Shown here: positions 45,061 through 54,113 of the stretch, in pieces
Layout of the letters: each line of letters opens with the position of its first letter
Numbering within the stretch: position 1 is the first letter of the stretch
Notes under the pieces: generated by a model
What the model was told of the DNA's origin: nothing
The model's input: the letters and a program-made list of their open reading frames with translations, nothing else
Database searches by the model: none
DNA from: PRS1 sp965250265
GTDB lineage: Bacteria; Bacteroidota; Bacteroidia; Flavobacteriales; Flavobacteriaceae
NCBI GenBank assembly: GCA_965250265.1
Contig: CBDFNO010000015.1
Span: 806,001-870,000 of the forward strand
DNA length: 64,000 nt
Reading direction: 5' to 3'
Position numbers and translations under genes: made by a program

Positions 45061-46506
45061 TTATATAGGATAACTTGAAATTTCTGTAACTCGTAAAGTA
45101 TTTACCATGCCTTTATCCTTAATAGGCATTGCTGCCAAACTAATTAGCATATCGCCTACTTCTAAATAGCCTTTTTTACAAGCAATAGTATTTACGTCTT
45201 CAATTGTTTCGTCTGTACTTACAAATTTTTCGTAGTAAAACGCTTTAACTCCCCAGAGCAAATTAAGTTGTGTGAGAATACGTTTATTGGAAGTGAATAC
45301 CAAAATATGTGCTTCTGGTCTCCATGCCGAAATTTGAAAAGCTGTGTAACCACTATTTGTCAACGTTGAAATTGCTTTTGCGTTTATTTCATTTGCCATG
45401 TGTGCTGCATGATAGCAAATTGATTTAGTAATATAACGCTCTGTTCGAATATGAGGTGGAGATTGAGGCACTTTAATAAGTGGAGAATCTTCCACGCTTC
45501 TTATAATATTCGCCATTTGGGTTATGACTTGAACAGGATAACTTCCAACGGAAGTTTCTGCTGATAGCATTACGGCATCAGCTCCATCCATTACAGAATT
45601 AGCAACATCATTAACTTCTGCTCTTGTTGGTGTTAAACTACTAATCATAGTTTCCATCATTTGGGTCGCAATAATTACTGGAATTCTGGCACGTTTAGCT
45701 CTTAATACTAATTGTTTTTGAATAAGGGGAACTTCTTCAGCAGGAATTTCTACACCCAAATCACCACGAGCTACCATTAATCCATCACAATGAGCAACTA
45801 TTTTATCAATATTTTCGACAGCTTCAGGTTTTTCAATTTTTGCTATTATAGGAATTTTATTATCGCAATGCTTATTGATTAATTCTTCTAACTGAATTAA
45901 ATCTTCGGCGTGACGAACAAACGACAATGCAATCCAATCTACTTTTTGCTCAATAGCAAAAATCGCATCATTAATATCTTTTTCAGTTAGCGCTGGTTGT
46001 GAAATATTGGTATTTGGAAGATTCACTCCCTTTTTAGATTTTAAGGGGCCTCCTTGTATGACTTTAGCTAATACTTCTTTCTTTTTATCTGTCTTTAAAA
46101 CCTCGAATATTAGTTTGCCATCATCTAAAAGAATGCGTTCTCCGGGTTTTACATCGTTAGGGAAGTTATCATAATTCATATAAATTCTATCCTTATCGCC
46201 ATTAAACTCTTCTCCAGTTACAAAAATGATTTCATCTCCTTCATTAAGAACAACCTCATGATCCATAACTCCTACTCGAATTTTAGGTCCTTGAAGATCT
46301 CCCAAAATTGCAGCATGGTAACCAGATTCTTCATTTATTTCCCTAATTAAATTAATTTTCTTTTTTACATCCTCATAATCTGCATGAGAAAAATTAATCC
46401 GAAACACATTCACGCCTTCATCAAGCATTGCCTTTAGTGTTTCTTTTGTGCTTGAAGCGGGGCCTAATGTTGCAACTATTTTTGTCTTTTTTCTTTTATT
46501 CACCAT
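45061..46506 (-). CDS. pyk: Pyruvate kinase
   Basis: 481 residues of the standard fold: KTKIVATLGPASSTKETL, GDLQGPKIRVG, the catalytic region WIALSFVRHAEDL, MVARGDLGVEIPAEEVPLIQ and IIATQMMETM. It makes pyruvate and ATP from phosphoenolpyruvate in glycolysis. The ATG at 46506 overlaps the upstream stop (TGATG), so translation is coupled; the TTG at 46509 is less likely. Confidence 0.95.
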   Translation of the reverse strand: MVNKRKKTKIVATLGPASSTKETLKAMLDEGVNVFRINFSHADYEDVKKKINLIREINEESGYHAAILGDLQGPKIRVGVMDHEVVLNEGDEIIFVTGEEFNGDKDRIYMNYDNFPNDVKPGERILLDDGKLIFEVLKTDKKKEVLAKVIQGGPLKSKKGVNLPNTNISQPALTEKDINDAIFAIEQKVDWIALSFVRHAEDLIQLEELINKHCDNKIPIIAKIEKPEAVENIDKIVAHCDGLMVARGDLGVEIPAEEVPLIQKQLVLRAKRARIPVIIATQMMETMISSLTPTRAEVNDVANSVMDGADAVMLSAETSVGSYPVQVITQMANIIRSVEDSPLIKVPQSPPHIRTERYITKSICYHAAHMANEINAKAISTLTNSGYTAFQISAWRPEAHILVFTSNKRILTQLNLLWGVKAFYYEKFVSTDETIEDVNTIACKKGYLEVGDMLISLAAMPIKDKGMVNTLRVTEISSYPI

Positions 46507-46988
46507 CAATTAAATATTAAATTATCTTTAGTTTTTAGCATTGCTACATCTATACTATAAACGGCTGCTATTTGAGGTATTTCTTGTATTTTATGTATTA
46601 GAGTTTTTTCATTAATGAAGTTTCCATCACTATTAATTTTCAATAAATAATTTACTTTTTTATACTCAGGAATTAAGTTATGTATTCTAATAATCTTATT
46701 TTGAGATTTAAACAAAGATCCAGTACTTGTTAAACTATCTTCTTCTTTTATACAAACATTGGATACTAAATTCCATGTAATAAGCTGATCTTTATCTTTC
46801 CATTCAAAGATTGAATATGATGATGCTATATATTTAAAATCTAAATCTTGAGCTCTTCTCATTAAATTAATATTCAAATATTGGTTTAACAGAAAAACGA
46901 CACGATAATCTTCTAAATTGCAATGAATTGCCATTAAAGAATAAGTGTCATCACAAAAATCATCGACAAGAAGTTTATGTAGAGCCAT
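46506..46988 (-). CDS. IPExxxVDY-type conserved protein upstream of pyruvate kinase
   Basis: 160 residues without signal or helices of note. The family is named for an IPExxxVDY motif; here the C-terminal region reads IPQIAAVYSIDVAMLK, so the name fits only approximately. In flavobacteria this gene regularly sits between rnc and pyk, exactly as here. The function is unknown; its fixed place suggests a role tied to pyruvate kinase or RNase III expression. Confidence 0.75.
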   Translation of the reverse strand: MALHKLLVDDFCDDTYSLMAIHCNLEDYRVVFLLNQYLNINLMRRAQDLDFKYIASSYSIFEWKDKDQLITWNLVSNVCIKEEDSLTSTGSLFKSQNKIIRIHNLIPEYKKVNYLLKINSDGNFINEKTLIHKIQEIPQIAAVYSIDVAMLKTKDNLIFN

Positions 46989-47108
46989 AACTTATAAATT
47001 ATGAGTTGTAAATATAGTACATTACTGTTATATTTTGATACCTGTTAAGGTATTCTTGACCTTAAATGTTACGCAAACGTTTTAGTAAAATTACTAACTC
47101 TTAAAAAA

Positions 47109-47849
47109 TTAAATAGCTTTCGAGATTTCGCTTTGAAATGCAAAGAATGCTCTTTTTGAGGCTTTTTCTTCAGCCTTCTTTTTGGAAGTTGCCCGTGCTT
47201 TTGCAATTACCTTTTTATCTATAGATAGTTTAACTGAAAAATGTCTAAGGGCATCATTTCCTGTATCTTCATAAACATGGTAATCAAATGTCTTTTTTTC
47301 TTTTTGACACCATTCTATTAATAAACTCTTGTAGCTAATTACTTTACCTTCTAGCTTAGCTATATCAACATGGGGGAAAATAACTTTATCATAAATAAAT
47401 TTTTCACAATAAGCATATCCTTTGTCAAGAAAGATAGCTCCAATCAGGGCTTCAAATAAGTTACCGTGAATATTATTACCAAAATTACTTTTAGGAATTT
47501 TACTTTCGACTAAATCTATAAGATTAAGTTCTTTACCAAGTTCGTTTAAATGCTCTCTACTCACTATTTTTGATCGCATTTTAGTTAAATAGCCTTCATC
47601 TCCTTGAGGTACTTCATTGAACAAATGTGTAGCTATTATTGATCCTACCATCGCATCTCCAACAAATTCAAGACGCTCATAATTTATTGGATTGCCAGTT
47701 TTGTCTCGTTTATTCATAGATCTATGAGTAAATGCTTTTTTATAAAACTCAATTTTCTTTGGCTTAAATCCTAATATTTTTTTAAGTTGAACAAAAAAAT
47801 TCCCGTCATCTCTATAACGGGAATTCAATATGTTGCGAATGTATCTCAT
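47109..47849 (-). CDS. rnc: Ribonuclease III
   Basis: 246 residues. The signature NYERLEFVGDAMVGSIIATH carries the metal-binding carboxylates, with a second EALIGAIFLDKGY. A double-stranded RNA-binding domain forms the C-terminus (YKSLLIEWCQKEKKTFDYHV; RATSKKKAEEKASKRAF). It cleaves double-stranded RNA in rRNA processing and mRNA decay. It lies 7 bp downstream of fabF. Confidence 0.95.
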   Translation of the reverse strand: MRYIRNILNSRYRDDGNFFVQLKKILGFKPKKIEFYKKAFTHRSMNKRDKTGNPINYERLEFVGDAMVGSIIATHLFNEVPQGDEGYLTKMRSKIVSREHLNELGKELNLIDLVESKIPKSNFGNNIHGNLFEALIGAIFLDKGYAYCEKFIYDKVIFPHVDIAKLEGKVISYKSLLIEWCQKEKKTFDYHVYEDTGNDALRHFSVKLSIDKKVIAKARATSKKKAEEKASKRAFFAFQSEISKAI

Positions 47850-47856
47850 TCGGGAA

Positions 47857-49107
47857 TTAATCTATTTTTCTGAATAATACACAGGCGTTATGACCTCCGA
47901 ACCCAAAGGTATTACTCATAGCTACTTTAATATCTCTTTTTTGAGCTTCGTTTAAAGTTAAATTTAATTCTGAATCTATATTCTCATCAACAGTTGTATG
48001 GTTAATTGTTGGCGGAATGATACCATGCTCTATTGATAAAATAGAAGAAATAGCCTCAATTGCTCCAGCAGCACCTAATAAGTGCCCAGTCATAGATTTT
48101 GTAGAATTAATATTTATGTTCTTTGCATGATCTCCAAACACTTCTGATATTGCTTTCAACTCTGCAACATCACCTAAAGGGGTAGATGTCCCATGAGTAT
48201 TAATAGCATCAACATCTTCTGGTTTTAATCTTGCGTTTTTTAAACAATTATGCATTACAGCTCTTACACCAATCCCATCAGGATGAGGTGCTGTCATATG
48301 ATAAGCATCAGAAGACAATCCACCTCCAACAAGCTCAACATAAATTTTTGCTCCTCTTGCTTTTGCATGTTCATATTCTTCTAATATAATCGCTCCTGCT
48401 CCTTCACCTAGTACAAATCCATCTCTGGTTGCGTCAAATGGTCTTGATGCAGTTTCTGGACTTTCATTTCGAGTTGATAAAGCATGCATAGCATTAAATC
48501 CACCCATGCCTGCAATAGTAACAGCTGCCTCACTTCCTCCTGAGACAACAACATCACAATAGCCTAATCTAATAGAATTTAATGCATCAAACATTGCGTT
48601 AGCTGAAGATGCACAAGCAGAAACCGTTGTGTAATTTGGTCCCATAAAGCCATGCTTTATAGATATGTTTGCAGGTGCAATATCTGCAATCATTTTAGGT
48701 ATAAAAAACGGATTGAATCTAGGATTTCCTTCTCCGGTAGAGAAGTTTAAAACTTCATTTTGAAAAGTTTCAATACCTCCAATACCTGCACCCCAAATAA
48801 CACCGACTCTTAACTTATCAACCTCGTCTAGATTTAGATTTGCATCTGCAATAGCTTCGTCTGAAGCTACCATTGCATATTGGGCAAACTTATCCATTTT
48901 ACGAGCGTCTTTTCGATTAATAAAATCGGTAACAATAAAGTTTTTTACTTCACAAGCGAATTTAGTTTTGAACTTTTCAGTATCAAAATATGTTATAGGC
49001 GCAGCACCGCTTTTACCATTAATAAGGTTGTTCCAGTATTCATCTACTGTATTACCTATTGGCGTAAGCGCACCTAACCCAGTAACTACGACTCGCTTTA
49101 ACTCCAT
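47857..49107 (-). CDS. fabF: 3-oxoacyl-[acyl-carrier-protein] synthase II
   Basis: 416 residues of the thiolase-like condensing fold with the catalytic triad Cys-His-His: TVSACASSANAMF, INTHGTSTPLGD and KSMTGHLLGAAGAI. It elongates acyl-ACP by condensation with malonyl-ACP in fatty acid synthesis. It follows acpP by 12 bp, the usual arrangement. Confidence 0.96.
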   Translation of the reverse strand: MELKRVVVTGLGALTPIGNTVDEYWNNLINGKSGAAPITYFDTEKFKTKFACEVKNFIVTDFINRKDARKMDKFAQYAMVASDEAIADANLNLDEVDKLRVGVIWGAGIGGIETFQNEVLNFSTGEGNPRFNPFFIPKMIADIAPANISIKHGFMGPNYTTVSACASSANAMFDALNSIRLGYCDVVVSGGSEAAVTIAGMGGFNAMHALSTRNESPETASRPFDATRDGFVLGEGAGAIILEEYEHAKARGAKIYVELVGGGLSSDAYHMTAPHPDGIGVRAVMHNCLKNARLKPEDVDAINTHGTSTPLGDVAELKAISEVFGDHAKNININSTKSMTGHLLGAAGAIEAISSILSIEHGIIPPTINHTTVDENIDSELNLTLNEAQKRDIKVAMSNTFGFGGHNACVLFRKID

Positions 49108-49119
49108 AAAAAAGGCTGA

Positions 49120-49353
49120 TTATTTTGCGTCTTCAATATATGATATTGCTTGACCAACCGTTCCAATGTTTTCAGCTTGGTCATCTGGGATTTGAATATC
49201 AAATTCTTTTTCAAATTCCATAATTAACTCTACTGTGTCTAATGAATCTGCTCCCAAATCGTTAGTGAAGCTAGCTTCAGTTACTACTTCGTTTTCATCA
49301 ACACCTAACTTATCTACAATAATCGCTTTTACTCTTGATGCAATGTCTGACAT
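49120..49353 (-). CDS. acpP: Acyl carrier protein
   Basis: 77 acidic residues with the phosphopantetheine attachment serine S37 in LGADSLDTVELIM. It carries growing acyl chains for fabF downstream. It is the first gene of the acpP-fabF-rnc-IPExxxVDY-pyk cluster. Confidence 0.97.
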   Translation of the reverse strand: MSDIASRVKAIIVDKLGVDENEVVTEASFTNDLGADSLDTVELIMEFEKEFDIQIPDDQAENIGTVGQAISYIEDAK

Positions 49354-49384
49354 AATCTTTTAATTTAAGTTTTTAATTAGATGG

Positions 49385-49392
49385 CAAAAATA
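49385..49392 (-). promoter_or_regulatory. Candidate -7 box for the acpP operon
   Basis: On the minus strand TATTTTTG matches TANNTTTG, 31 bp before the acpP ATG. No clean TTG at the -33 position is visible. Confidence 0.45.
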
Positions 49393-49536
49393 AAAAACTT
49401 TATTTTAAAACTCCGCTTTACTTGAAAAATGTGCTTATTATTTAATAATAAAAAAATAAAGTAATCCCAATTAAGCTCCTAATTGTTAATAATTATTCCT
49501 TTTTTTGTTTGAACAATTTAACATTATTATTAGTAG

Positions 49537-50115
49537 ATGAAACGTATTGTGATTTTTGCCTCTGGTTCTGGAACTAATGCTGAAAATTTAATTAGGTTTT
49601 TTCACAATAGAGATAATGTGTCTGTTGTTAAAGTGTTAACTAATAATTCGAGAGCTAAAATTTTAAAACGCTGTAAAGAGCTGGATGTAAGCACTTTATC
49701 ATTTAACAAAGAAGCTTTTTCGCAATCAAACAATGTCTTAAAAATACTTAAAGCCTCTGGTACAGATATTATTGTGCTGGCAGGGTTTTTATGGAAGTTT
49801 CCTGAATTTATTCTTAAAGAATTCCCAAACAAAGTGATAAATATACACCCGGCTTTGCTACCAAAATATGGGGGAAAAGGTATGTATGGGAAGCATGTGC
49901 ATCAAGCTGTTTTGGATAATAAAGAAATTGAAACTGGAATTACCATACATTATGTAAATGAGAATTATGACGAGGGCACTATAATTTTTCAAGCAAAATG
50001 TAACATTGAATCAATAAATACTATTGAAGATATTGCTAAGAAAATACATAAATTAGAAATGGATCACTTCCCAAAAGTTGTAGAATCACTATTGTTTCCT
50101 AAAGAAAATGAGTAA
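49537..50115 (+). CDS. purN: Phosphoribosylglycinamide formyltransferase
   Basis: 192 residues of the formyltransferase fold: start KRIVIFASGSGTNAENLIRF, the active-site INIHPALLPKYGGKGMYG (Asn and His) and YDEGTIIF (the catalytic Asp). It transfers the formyl group from 10-formyl-tetrahydrofolate to GAR in purine synthesis. Its end overlaps the rnhA start by 8 bp. Confidence 0.95.
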   Translation: MKRIVIFASGSGTNAENLIRFFHNRDNVSVVKVLTNNSRAKILKRCKELDVSTLSFNKEAFSQSNNVLKILKASGTDIIVLAGFLWKFPEFILKEFPNKVINIHPALLPKYGGKGMYGKHVHQAVLDNKEIETGITIHYVNENYDEGTIIFQAKCNIESINTIEDIAKKIHKLEMDHFPKVVESLLFPKENE

Positions 50116-50746
50116 AAAGAAGAAAAAATATTATACTGTTTGGAAAGGTCACCACACAGGTGTTTTTGAAACTTGGGAAGATTGCAAAGCTCAAATAAAA
50201 GATTTTAAAGGGGCACAATATAAATCGTTCTTAATTTTTGAAGCTGCTAAAGAAGCGTCAAAAGGCAATTATAAAGATTATACAAATAAAACTAAATTTA
50301 AAAGTGAATTAACTAAAGCTCAGCTAAAGAAAATTGGGCAACCTAACTACAATTCAATCTCAGTAGATGCAGCATCAAGTGGAAACCCAGGCAAATTAGA
50401 ATATCGCGGAGTTGATACTAAAACAAAAAAAGAAATATTTAAACAAGGACCTTTTCAACAAGGAACAAATAACATTGGCGAATTTCTGGCTTTAGTACAT
50501 GGTCTAGCCTTATTGAAAAACAATAAAGAAAATCTTATTATTTATACAGATTCTAAAACTGCAATGAGTTGGGTAAAAAAGAAAGTCTGTAACACTAAGT
50601 TAGAACGTAATGATAAAAACGAACCTGTTTTCGATTTAGTTGATAGAGCGTTAGCCTGGCTTAAAAACAATAATTATTCTACAATTATAGTAAAATGGGA
50701 AACCAAAGCCTGGGGAGAAATTCCTGCCGATTTTGGAAGAAAATAA
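50108..50746 (+). CDS. rnhA: Ribonuclease H1 with N-terminal viroplasmin-type domain
   Basis: 212 residues. The first ~45 form a hybrid-binding/viroplasmin domain (KKYYTVWKGHHTGVFETWED). The RNase H domain has acidic catalytic residues in ISVDAASSGNPG, NNIGEFLALVHGL and IIYTDSKTAMSWV. It degrades RNA in RNA:DNA hybrids. The overlap with purN implies translational coupling. Confidence 0.92.
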   Translation: MSKKKKKYYTVWKGHHTGVFETWEDCKAQIKDFKGAQYKSFLIFEAAKEASKGNYKDYTNKTKFKSELTKAQLKKIGQPNYNSISVDAASSGNPGKLEYRGVDTKTKKEIFKQGPFQQGTNNIGEFLALVHGLALLKNNKENLIIYTDSKTAMSWVKKKVCNTKLERNDKNEPVFDLVDRALAWLKNNNYSTIIVKWETKAWGEIPADFGRK

Positions 50747-50795
50747 ATTATCGATACAACCACAATTATATCTTTTCTACAGAATAAATTTTACG

Positions 50796-50803
50796 TAAGT
50801 TTG
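50796..50803 (+). promoter_or_regulatory. Candidate -7 box for the PfkB kinase gene
   Basis: TAAGTTTG matches TANNTTTG and lies 22 bp before the ATG at 50826. No TTG -33 element is evident. Confidence 0.4.
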
Positions 50804-50825
50804 CAGTGAATTTTTAAGCCTCCTT

Positions 50826-51752
50826 ATGAGTAAATTAGTAATTGTTGGCACAGTAGCCTTTGATGCTATCGAGACACCTTTTGGGAAAACGGATAAAATA
50901 CTTGGTGGTGCCGCTACTTTTATAGGTTTGGCAGCTTCTCAATTTAATATAGATACAGCGATAGTATCTATCGTTGGTGGTGATTTTCCTCAAGAATATT
51001 TAAATTTATTATCAAATCGAGGAATTGATATTTCTGGAATTGAAATTGTAAACGATGGTAAAACATTTTTTTGGAAAGGTAAATATCATAACGATATGAA
51101 TTCTCGAGATACGCTTATTACTGAGCTTAATGTTTTAGCAGGTTTTAATCCTGTTGTTCCTAAAAATTATAGAGATGCTGAAATTGTAATGTTGGGTAAT
51201 TTACACCCTATAACGCAATTAAGTGTTATAGAGCAAATGGAAATAAAACCCAAAATGGTGATATTAGACACCATGAATTTTTGGATGGATAATGCCCTTG
51301 AAGACCTTTTAAAAGTTATTAAAAAAATAGACCTTATTGCAATTAATGATGAAGAGGCTAGGCAACTTACAGGGGAATATTCTTTAGTTGTTGCCGCAAG
51401 AAAGATTCATGAAATGGGGCCAAAATATGTTGTGATAAAAAAGGGAGAACACGGTGCCTTATTATTTAATAATGATAATGTGTTTTATGCACCTGCATTA
51501 CCACTTGAAGAAGTCTTTGACCCAACTGGCGCTGGAGATACTTTTGCTGGTGGATTTGCTGGTTATATTGCAAAAACTGGAAATATCTCTTTTGAGAATA
51601 TGAAAAAGGCTATTATTTACGGATCGACGTTGGCATCTTTTTGTGTGGAAAAATTTGGAACTGAACGTATGGAGAGCCTGTCAAGTAAAGACGTCAAAAA
51701 GCGCTTACATCAATTTAAGGCTTTAACGCAATTTGAAATAGAATTAACATAA
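50826..51752 (+). CDS. PfkB-family carbohydrate/nucleoside kinase
   Basis: 308 residues of the ribokinase fold: LGGAATFIGLAASQFN near the start and the anion-hole/catalytic motif DPTGAGDTFAGGFAGYIAK at about 235-250. It phosphorylates a sugar, nucleoside or similar alcohol with ATP; the substrate cannot be fixed. Its position next to purine genes (purN upstream, a PurF-like gene downstream) hints at a ribose or nucleoside substrate. Confidence 0.85.
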   Translation: MSKLVIVGTVAFDAIETPFGKTDKILGGAATFIGLAASQFNIDTAIVSIVGGDFPQEYLNLLSNRGIDISGIEIVNDGKTFFWKGKYHNDMNSRDTLITELNVLAGFNPVVPKNYRDAEIVMLGNLHPITQLSVIEQMEIKPKMVILDTMNFWMDNALEDLLKVIKKIDLIAINDEEARQLTGEYSLVVAARKIHEMGPKYVVIKKGEHGALLFNNDNVFYAPALPLEEVFDPTGAGDTFAGGFAGYIAKTGNISFENMKKAIIYGSTLASFCVEKFGTERMESLSSKDVKKRLHQFKALTQFEIELT

Positions 51753-51754
51753 AC

Positions 51755-51785
51755 AAAAACGCGCTCAAAAAATGAGCACGTTTTT
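51755..51785 (+). terminator. Intrinsic terminator after the PfkB kinase gene
   Basis: A stem AAAAACG-C-GCTCA/TGAGC-A-CGTTTTT with one C/A mismatch, loop AAAAA and a T run. It ends the kinase transcript before the PurF-like gene 16 bp later. Confidence 0.75.
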
Positions 51786-51800
51786 AATATATTATTAATA

Positions 51801-53702
51801 ATGAGCGATGCTTTAAAACATGAATGCGGGATTGCACTCATAAGGCTTTTAAAACCATTAGAATATTATAAAGAAAAATACGGCAGTGCATTTTACGGTG
51901 TAAACAAAATGTACTTGATGATGGAAAAACAGCACAATCGAGGGCAAGATGGTGCAGGTTTTGCTAGTATTAAGTTAAACACCGTGCCTGGAGAGCGCTA
52001 CATAAGTAGAGTACGTTCAGTTGCACAACAACCTATTCAAGATATCTTTTCCCAAATTAACGAAAGAATTAACAAAGAACTTGATAATTTTCCTGAATAT
52101 GTAAATAATGCAGAGCTTCAAAAAAAACATATCCCTTATCTTGGAGAATTGCTTTTGGGCCATGTGCGATATGGGACTTTTGGTAAAAACAGTGTAGAAA
52201 GTGTACATCCGTTTTTAAGACAGAATAATTGGATGCATAGAAATTTAATTTTAGCTGGAAATTTTAACATGACAAATGTTAAAGAACTATTTAATAATCT
52301 TATTGAATTAGGGCAGCATCCAAAAGAATATAATGACGCCATAACTATTATGGAAAAAATTGGACATTTTCTTGATGATTCTGTAAGTAAAATATACAAG
52401 TCCCTTAAAAAAGAAGGGTTCAATAAAAATGAATGCTCTCCACTTATTGCAGAAAGATTAAAACTGGATAAAATATTGAAAAGGGCATCCAAAAATTGGG
52501 ATGGCGGTTATGCAATCGCAGGCCTTTTAGGGCATGGAGATTCATTTGTGTTACGAGATCCTGCAGGAATTCGCCCAGCTTATTATTATAAAGATGAAGA
52601 AGTTGTTGTTGTGGCATCAGAACGTCCAGTAATTCAAACAGTTTTTAATGTAGATTTTGATGATGTAAAAGAATTAGATCCTGGACATGCAATAATTACT
52701 AAAAAATCTGGAGAAACCTCAATAAAACAAATTTTAAAGCCTCTGGAGCGGAAAGCATGTTCGTTTGAACGTATATATTTTTCCCGAGGCAGTGATGCCG
52801 AAATTTATAAAGAACGGAAGTTACTTGGTAAATTAATAATGCCAAAGGTTTTGGAAGCCATTGATTATGATATTAAAAATTCTGTGTTTTCATTTATTCC
52901 AAATACCGCAGAGACTTCTTTTTTTGGAATGATTGAAACTGTAGAAGACTTTCTAAACAAAAAGAAAACCGACGCGATTTTAAAGGGTAAACGTTCGTTG
53001 TCAGCCGAAAAAGTTACAAACCTTTTATCTGAGCACCCACGTATAGAAAAGATCGCAATTAAAGATGTTAAACTTCGTACATTCATAACAGAGGATAGTA
53101 GTAGAGACGATTTAGTAGCACATGTATATGATGTTACTTATGGTGTAATTAAATCTAGTGATAACCTGGTTGTTATCGATGACAGTATTGTACGTGGGAC
53201 AACTTTAAAAATGAGCATCTTAAAAATGCTAGATAGGTTAAACCCAAAAAAAATTATTATTGTTTCTTCAGCGCCGCAAATTCGTTATCCTGATTGTTAT
53301 GGTATAGATATGGCAAATCTTGAAAGTTTAATAGCATTCAGAGCTGCCTTAGAATTATTGAAAAACAACAATAAATACCACATAGTTGAAGATGTTTATA
53401 AAAAATGTAAAGCGCAGGTAAATTTAGAAGACAAAGACGTAAAGAACTTTGTAAAAGAAATTTATTCCCGCTATTCTGCCGAACAAATTTCAGGTAAAAT
53501 ATCCGAACTGCTTTCTAATAACTCACTTAATGCCGAGGTGAAAATTATTTTTCAATCAATTTCTAACTTACATATTGCTTGTCCTAAACATTTAGGCGAT
53601 TGGTATTTTACAGGTAATTACCCTACCGCTGGAGGCAATAGAGTTGTTAATAAGGCATTTATAAATTTTTACGAAGGAAACAAAGAACGAGCTTATAAGT
53701 AA
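51801..53702 (+). CDS. Amidophosphoribosyltransferase-like protein (PurF family, long form)
   Basis: 633 residues, longer than the usual 470-510. The N-terminal glutaminase nucleophile appears as the cysteine of HECGIALIRL, eight residues after the initiator Met, so it would need propeptide removal. The glutaminase continues with QHNRGQDGAGFAS and LGHVRYGTFG. The phosphoribosyl-pyrophosphate loop is clear: LVVIDDSIVRGTTLKM. The C-terminal extension of about 120 residues has cysteines (KKCKAQ; IACPKHLGDWYFTGN). The family makes phosphoribosylamine from PRPP and glutamine. I judge it a PurF paralogue whose exact reaction is unproven; a canonical purF elsewhere in the genome would argue for a distinct role. 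Confidence 0.82.
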   Translation: MSDALKHECGIALIRLLKPLEYYKEKYGSAFYGVNKMYLMMEKQHNRGQDGAGFASIKLNTVPGERYISRVRSVAQQPIQDIFSQINERINKELDNFPEYVNNAELQKKHIPYLGELLLGHVRYGTFGKNSVESVHPFLRQNNWMHRNLILAGNFNMTNVKELFNNLIELGQHPKEYNDAITIMEKIGHFLDDSVSKIYKSLKKEGFNKNECSPLIAERLKLDKILKRASKNWDGGYAIAGLLGHGDSFVLRDPAGIRPAYYYKDEEVVVVASERPVIQTVFNVDFDDVKELDPGHAIITKKSGETSIKQILKPLERKACSFERIYFSRGSDAEIYKERKLLGKLIMPKVLEAIDYDIKNSVFSFIPNTAETSFFGMIETVEDFLNKKKTDAILKGKRSLSAEKVTNLLSEHPRIEKIAIKDVKLRTFITEDSSRDDLVAHVYDVTYGVIKSSDNLVVIDDSIVRGTTLKMSILKMLDRLNPKKIIIVSSAPQIRYPDCYGIDMANLESLIAFRAALELLKNNNKYHIVEDVYKKCKAQVNLEDKDVKNFVKEIYSRYSAEQISGKISELLSNNSLNAEVKIIFQSISNLHIACPKHLGDWYFTGNYPTAGGNRVVNKAFINFYEGNKERAYK

Positions 53703-53797
53703 AATGACAAAAAACAGCACTTTATCCATAAAAAACGCATTTAAACTAAAAAAAACGCATTTCATCTATTATTTATAGCCATTAAACAAATTACATC

Positions 53798-53805
53798 TAA
53801 ATTAG
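53798..53805 (+). promoter_or_regulatory. Candidate -7 box of small-RNA unit 1
   Basis: TAAATTAG is one base off the TANNTTTG consensus. It ends 5 bp before the conserved CCATAAC start of the first unit, the same place as the box before unit 2. No -33 element is obvious. Confidence 0.35.
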
Positions 53806-53810
53806 AGCCA

Positions 53811-53882
53811 CCATAACATAAGTAGGTTAAGTTCATGGTAGATTTGGGGCAAAAAAAGGTGAACTCTCGTTCACCTTTTTTT
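53811..53882 (+). ncRNA. Candidate small RNA, tandem unit 1
   Basis: A 72-nt unit nearly identical to the one at 54021-54090. It opens with CCATAACATAAGTAGGTTAA and folds as an imperfect stem (CCAT/ATGG) around a ~20-nt loop, then an unpaired TAGATTTGGGGC, then an intrinsic terminator hairpin AAAAAAAGGTGAAC/GTTCACCTTTTTTT with loop TCTC. A weak -7-like box precedes it. Confidence 0.55.
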
Positions 53883-54007
53883 ATTTTCATTTATTAAATA
53901 CTTTACAATTCATTACACTTCATCTGAAAAATTTACTCCAATAATACGTTTAGACTAATTTATAAGTACTTTATCTAAAATATTTAGGGGTTAGGAATAA
54001 GCTACCT

Positions 54008-54015
54008 TATATTTG
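54008..54015 (+). promoter_or_regulatory. -7 box of small-RNA unit 2
   Basis: TATATTTG is a perfect TANNTTTG box 5 bp before the conserved CCATAAC start of unit 2, giving a plausible start site right at the conserved edge. Confidence 0.55.
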
Positions 54016-54020
54016 GAATA

Positions 54021-54090
54021 CCATAACATAAGTAGGTTAAGTTTATGGTAGATTTGGGGCAAAAAAGGTGAACTCTCGTTCACCTTTTTT
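54021..54090 (+). ncRNA. Candidate small RNA, tandem unit 2
   Basis: A 70-nt copy of unit 1, differing at one substitution (C to T at 54044) and in single-base length changes in the A run and the T run. The C to T change turns the 5' stem into a perfect CCATAA/TTATGG pairing, consistent with selection on structure. It ends in the same TCTC-loop intrinsic terminator. Confidence 0.6.
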
Positions 54091-54113
54091 ATTTTTTAAA
54101 AATTATCTAAAGC

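Larger units (their letters stand above)
53703..54113. other. Gap between the PurF-like gene and superoxide dismutase, holding the sRNA candidates
   Basis: 411 bp without a protein gene. It contains the two ~70-bp small-RNA-like units. The stretch between them (53883-54007) has no recognisable feature other than the second unit's putative promoter. Confidence 0.6.

Noticed and set aside
48880..49153. Plus-strand frames over the start of fabF and the fabF-acpP gap
   Set aside because: Shadow frames of conserved fatty-acid-synthesis genes, without motifs or independent promoter.
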